Positions 60,604-64,000 of a stretch of DNA of 64,000 bases are shown here, piece by piece. The stretch lies in assembly GCF_018271975.1 (NCBI RefSeq), contig NZ_JAGUCN010000009.1:62001-126000 (forward strand). The letters run 5' to 3'. The translations under genes were made by a program, and so were the position numbers. This DNA comes from Carboxylicivirga mesophila (GTDB taxonomy: Bacteria; Bacteroidota; Bacteroidia; Bacteroidales; Marinilabiliaceae). How positions within the stretch are numbered: position 1 is the stretch's first letter; each line of letters begins with the position of its first letter. The notes under the pieces are model-generated. The model did no database searches. It worked only from the letters and a program-made list of their open reading frames with translations, and had not been told where the DNA came from.

Positions 60604-61149
60604 ATGAAGCAACCTTTTCATTTCACATATAATCTCACAGGTGTTGGTCAGGTTGAGGGACTTGTTCAAGCAAATAATCAATCAGTAGATTTCAAGCTAA
60701 CCAATAGCAGCAATCCTCTAAATGATCTGCTGAAAGGCATGATCAAGTTAATCTTTGAACCTTCTCATATATGGGGAGAAGACAATATTAGCTGGGTTGA
60801 CTGGTATGAAGAAAACGGCGGCCTTAAATGGGTGTTATCAACTGAAGACGGTCATGTAGTTCATGTCAAGATAATTCGCTATGAGGATTTCTTTGATGAA
60901 TCAACAGGGAAAGTTGTTTTAGATACCGCTCTGAGCTTACTGGATTTTTACTACGCCGTTATCCAACGACTTGATATACTGCTAAAGAAAGTAGGATTAC
61001 TAAACTACGAACAAAAATGGCAGAAAGATGAATTTCCATTTACCTACTTTTTACTTCTGAAAAAATTCCTCATTGAAAAGGGGCATTGGATTCCCACTAA
61101 AGAACGGCTCGGCACCTTGAGTGACGAAATAGATTTCCTGCTAACGTAG
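60604..61149 (+). CDS. Hypothetical protein (181 aa)
   Basis: Not recognised. A cytosolic 181-residue protein starting M-K-Q-P-F-H-F-T-Y-N-L. It is rich in aromatic residues (W-V-D-W-Y-E-E-N-G, F-Y-Y-A-V-I-Q-R). There is no signal peptide or metal motif. An in-frame GTG at 60550 would add 18 residues. Function unknown; it lies between aspA and the histidine kinase but with spacing that suggests independent expression. Confidence 0.7.
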   Translation: MKQPFHFTYNLTGVGQVEGLVQANNQSVDFKLTNSSNPLNDLLKGMIKLIFEPSHIWGEDNISWVDWYEENGGLKWVLSTEDGHVVHVKIIRYEDFFDESTGKVVLDTALSLLDFYYAVIQRLDILLKKVGLLNYEQKWQKDEFPFTYFLLLKKFLIEKGHWIPTKERLGTLSDEIDFLLT

Positions 61150-61242
61150 TTTATCACATCAATTGATGCATCTATCAATATATCTTAATTAATTCGATCA
61201 TTTTTTGCTACCTTGATTGAACCAAATATAAGTTCAATTGCC

Positions 61243-62784
61243 ATGCATAATGCCCCCTCATACGACGATCTCCTCAAACGTATTAAAGAGCTTGAGAACA
61301 TCATTACCAATCATGCATTTAAGGAATACAACCAAGCCATAAAAGATAGTGAGGAACGCTTCAGAGCCTTATCAGAAGCAGCTACTGAAGGCATTTTCAT
61401 AACAGAAAACGGCTACTGTCTGGAAGCCAATAAAAGTGGCTGTGAGCTATTTGGTTATGAGCATGATGAACTGGTAGGCATGCTGGCCACAGAAGTATTT
61501 GACAAAGACTCGAGGCAATTAGTAATAGACCACATCAAAGAAGAGTACGAGGATAAATACGAAGCTATTGGTCTCAGAAAGGACGGTAGTAAGTTCCTGG
61601 CTGAGATACATGGGCAGAACTATATCTACAGAGGCAAAAATGTCAGAATCACTTCTATAAGAGATGTAACCGAACACCGCCATGCACAAAGGGCGCTCAC
61701 CGAAAGTGAAGAGAAGTATCGTGAAGTGGTGGAAAATGCCGGTGATGGTATTTTACTGGGTAATTTAAAGGGCGAAATCATTGAGGTTAACAAAGCCTTT
61801 TTAAAAATGACGGGTTACAGCAGGCAAGACTTACTCAATAAGCACATAAAAAATCTATTTAAACCCGACGTGCTGAATGAGAAACCTCTGCGTTTTGACT
61901 TACTGAATAAAGGTCAGTCAGTACTGATTGAAAGGGAGATAATTGGTAAAGATGGCACAATAATTCCTGTGGAAATGAACTCTAAAAGGCCGCACAACCA
62001 ATATTACCTGGCCATTATACGCGACCTGCGAGAACGAAAAAAAGCCGAAAAGCACCTCAAGCAAACCAATGAACAGCTGCGCATAGCTAAAGAAAAAGCG
62101 GAAGAAAGTGACCGACTTAAATCTGCCTTCCTGGCCAACATGAGTCACGAGATTAGAACCCCAATGAATGGTATTATCGGTTTTGCAGAACTCTTAAAAT
62201 CAGATGTTGGGAGGTATGGCAAGCAAGCCGATTATGTGGATATCATTATCAAAAGTGGTAATCAACTGCTTAATATCATTAACGATGTGTTGGAAATATC
62301 CCGCATTGAAACCGGCCAGATTCAACTAAACTACAGTCAATTTAGCATCGGGCTGCTCATTAATGAGCTCAGAGCCTTTTTTGAGCCAATTGCCCATAAA
62401 CAGCATAACATAATTCAAACTCAGTTGCCACAGAAAGAACTATTTATCAACTGCGATGAAAGCAAAGTCAAGCAGATACTTACCAACCTCATCTCTAATG
62501 CCAATAAGTTTACCCAAAACGGCATAATTATCATAAGCACTCATGAAGCCGATGAGCACATTCTAGTCTCAGTCAAAGACACCGGAATTGGGATTCCCAC
62601 TGAATACCTGGACAAGATATTTGAACGCTTTCTGCAGGCAGAAAACAAAAACATCATGCATAATGGTACCGGTTTAGGCTTGTCGATATGCAGAAAGTAC
62701 CTGGAGTTAATGCAAGGTAAAATTTGGGTTGAGTCAACCTTGGGTGTTGGCTCAACCTTTACCTTTTCGCTACCAAAAACTTAA
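61243..62784 (+). CDS. Soluble PAS-PAS hybrid-less sensor histidine kinase
   Basis: A 513-residue kinase without transmembrane segments. Two PAS domains (about 30-155 and 155-270) precede a coiled linker and the H-box A-N-M-S-H-E-I-R-T-P-M with His302. Downstream are the N box N-L-I-S-N-A-N-K-F, D-T-G-I-G-I-P and G-T-G-L-G-L-S of the HATPase. No receiver or output domain is attached, so an unlinked response regulator is required. A TTG start at 61213 would add 10 residues; ATG 61243 is preferred. Its end overlaps the convergent next gene by 3-4 bases. Confidence 0.9.
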   Translation: MHNAPSYDDLLKRIKELENIITNHAFKEYNQAIKDSEERFRALSEAATEGIFITENGYCLEANKSGCELFGYEHDELVGMLATEVFDKDSRQLVIDHIKEEYEDKYEAIGLRKDGSKFLAEIHGQNYIYRGKNVRITSIRDVTEHRHAQRALTESEEKYREVVENAGDGILLGNLKGEIIEVNKAFLKMTGYSRQDLLNKHIKNLFKPDVLNEKPLRFDLLNKGQSVLIEREIIGKDGTIIPVEMNSKRPHNQYYLAIIRDLRERKKAEKHLKQTNEQLRIAKEKAEESDRLKSAFLANMSHEIRTPMNGIIGFAELLKSDVGRYGKQADYVDIIIKSGNQLLNIINDVLEISRIETGQIQLNYSQFSIGLLINELRAFFEPIAHKQHNIIQTQLPQKELFINCDESKVKQILTNLISNANKFTQNGIIIISTHEADEHILVSVKDTGIGIPTEYLDKIFERFLQAENKNIMHNGTGLGLSICRKYLELMQGKIWVESTLGVGSTFTFSLPKT

Positions 62785-64000
62785 CCATTAGCTAGTTGCT
62801 GATTAACTGAAATACTATTGTATACCAGCTCAGACAATCGTTCGTATGATTCGTCGCTTGGATATACAGGCTTTAAAAATTCTACACTGACCTTTTTAAA
62901 CGGACGAGGAAATTTAGATCCTCGCGGTAAAGCATTCACAGCACCCTTAATAGACACAGGAACGATTGGCACATTCAACTCTCGACTTAGAATTGCAAAT
63001 GTTTTCTTGAATTCACCCAATGAACCATCAAACGATCGTGTACCCTCAGGGAAAATGATAAGGTTCTTCTTTTTCTTTAAAGCTTCGCCCATCTTCTGAA
63101 TCGATTCTTTAAGATCTTTATTCAGATCCATGATGATGATATGGTGACGGTTGGCAAAGAACTTAAGGAAACGTGATTTAATATGCTTCTCCTTGGCATA
63201 AAAGTAGGTGTTACGTATGCTTTTATTCTTTAACCACGAAGCAACAAACAAGCCGTCAAAATAGCTCTGATGATTTGGCGCTATAATACATGGTCCTTCT
63301 GGTATATTGGCCGTTCCCTTGCCTCTGAATCGAAAGTAAAGGTGGAAAAAATACTTGGAAGCCTTTAAAAACAATGCACCTGTAAACCAGGTACGTGGCA
63401 ACTGCAGATGCACCTTCTCTTTCAATATCTTCGACCAGTTAATCTTTTCAACAGCTAACTTTGTTCGCTTCTCAGCTATATATTCACTCAACTCCAATAC
63501 CGAACCAAAACTCACCAACTGCTCTACTTCCATCTCAATACCAAAGGTAGATTGTATGAACACCAATAAACCAACTTTATCGAGCGAATCAAGAGCCAAG
63601 TCATATTCGATATGATCGCCTGGTCTTACATTACAATTCTTCTCGCTACTTATAAAATCAACCAGTACTTTATATTCTTCCAGGGTAATTTTCTCTATAA
63701 TGGCTGGCTCGACCTCTTTATCGACCTTAGCCAACTCAGCTAATTTGAAGCGCTGCAGTTTACCCAATCGTGTTCGAGGCAAGTCATCATCACTAACTGA
63801 GAAATCCATGATCTTTTTATAGGGTGATACAGACTTATTGTAAGCATCAATCACCTCCCATTTCAGCTTATCCTCCACTTGCTCATTGCTAAGTCCTTTC
63901 AGATCCGCCCTGTTAGGAACAATAATGGCTTTTAACTGATCCAGATCGGCATAAACCCCTATCTCTGCAACACAGGCAGCCATATTTTCAATCTTGGTCT
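62781..64000 (-). CDS. Acyl-CoA/ACP ligase - ACP - acyltransferase fusion, N-terminus outside window
   Basis: The reading frame stays open through 64000, so the 5' part is missing. Visible from N to C: the end of an AMP-binding ligase domain (Y-A-D-L-D-Q-L-K-A-I-I-V-P through R-T-R-L-G-K-L-Q-R-F), then a carrier domain with the phosphopantetheine Ser in L-D-S-L-D-K-V. A PlsC-type acyltransferase follows with N-H-Q-S-Y-F-D and F-P-E-G-T-R-S-F. This Aas-like layout activates a fatty acid, loads it on the carrier and esterifies it, probably onto a lysophospholipid or similar acceptor. Confidence 0.85.
   Translation of the reverse strand, partial: TKIENMAACVAEIGVYADLDQLKAIIVPNRADLKGLSNEQVEDKLKWEVIDAYNKSVSPYKKIMDFSVSDDDLPRTRLGKLQRFKLAELAKVDKEVEPAIIEKITLEEYKVLVDFISSEKNCNVRPGDHIEYDLALDSLDKVGLLVFIQSTFGIEMEVEQLVSFGSVLELSEYIAEKRTKLAVEKINWSKILKEKVHLQLPRTWFTGALFLKASKYFFHLYFRFRGKGTANIPEGPCIIAPNHQSYFDGLFVASWLKNKSIRNTYFYAKEKHIKSRFLKFFANRHHIIIMDLNKDLKESIQKMGEALKKKKNLIIFPEGTRSFDGSLGEFKKTFAILSRELNVPIVPVSIKGAVNALPRGSKFPRPFKKVSVEFLKPVYPSDESYERLSELVYNSISVNQQLANG

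Overview
The window reads as a chromosomal segment of a Bacteroidota bacterium, most likely Bacteroidales/Marinilabiliales-like. That placement is an inference from gene content: DUF4492-cydAB, a fused KorA with KorB, tandem OmpH/Skp genes beside bamA-uppS, a BBP2-type porin with a P-II/Amt pair, DUF6261 and S23-type four-helix-bundle genes. Shine-Dalgarno sequences are scarce. No rRNA or complete tRNA gene was seen.

Layout. 1-4.1 kb: the end of a thioredoxin-like gene, then hisH-hisA-hisF-hisIE, interrupted by two unrelated S23/IVP-type four-helix-bundle genes, each bordered by its own short-repeat family. 4.1-9.5 kb: HD hydrolase, DUF4870-like protein, a MATE exporter preceded by a 43-codon leader ORF, a zinc-metalloprotease lipoprotein and an ECF-like sigma factor. 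9.9-16 kb: cytochrome bd oxidase (DUF4492, cydA, cydB and a 42-residue CydX-like ORF), convergent with korAB. 16.4-26.8 kb: gamma-carbonic anhydrase, then a long minus-strand envelope cluster (murI, three OmpH paralogues, bamA, uppS, DUF6089-like, nadK, an Omp85-like barrel, a CBS protein). 27-31.5 kb: pdxJ, two hydrolases, a PolB-like exonuclease, uridine kinase and a Dabb protein. 31.8-39.5 kb: accessory region (below). 39.5-50.7 kb: nitrogen block with gltD-gltB, porin, P-II, Amt and aspartate kinase. 51-64 kb: epimerase, CotH-like protein, CHAD protein, ABC-2 exporter, Ppx/GppA, sigma-54 activator, aspartase, PAS histidine kinase and a truncated acyl-ligase/ACP/acyltransferase fusion.

The accessory region holds the unusual material. 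Between about 33.2 and 38.0 kb, five AT-rich genes of unrelated type all point the same way and are separated by near-identical 74-bp repeats and short imperfect palindromes ending in GTTRRRY / RYYYAAC-like cores. This resembles an integron-type cassette array without an integrase in the window (CALIN-like). Next to it, at 38.15-38.43 kb, lies a seven-unit tandem array with an exact 42-bp period whose units are imperfect hairpins of the form CTCC-CAA-NN-TTG-GGAG; it sits about 0.2 kb upstream of a DUF6261 gene. A 46-bp terminator-containing sequence is duplicated (43/46 identical) at 33143 and 39495, bracketing the whole block. The hairpin array with DUF6261 is my best candidate for an undescribed system; the cassette array is second.

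How the genes work together: HisH/HisF/HisA/HisIE perform the middle and early steps of histidine synthesis. CydAB gives microaerobic respiration and KorAB reductive/oxidative 2-oxoacid metabolism. BamA, Skp-like chaperones and UppS build the envelope. GltBD, P-II and Amt assimilate ammonium and may share a GGGGT/ACCCC operator. CHAD and Ppx proteins point to polyphosphate handling.
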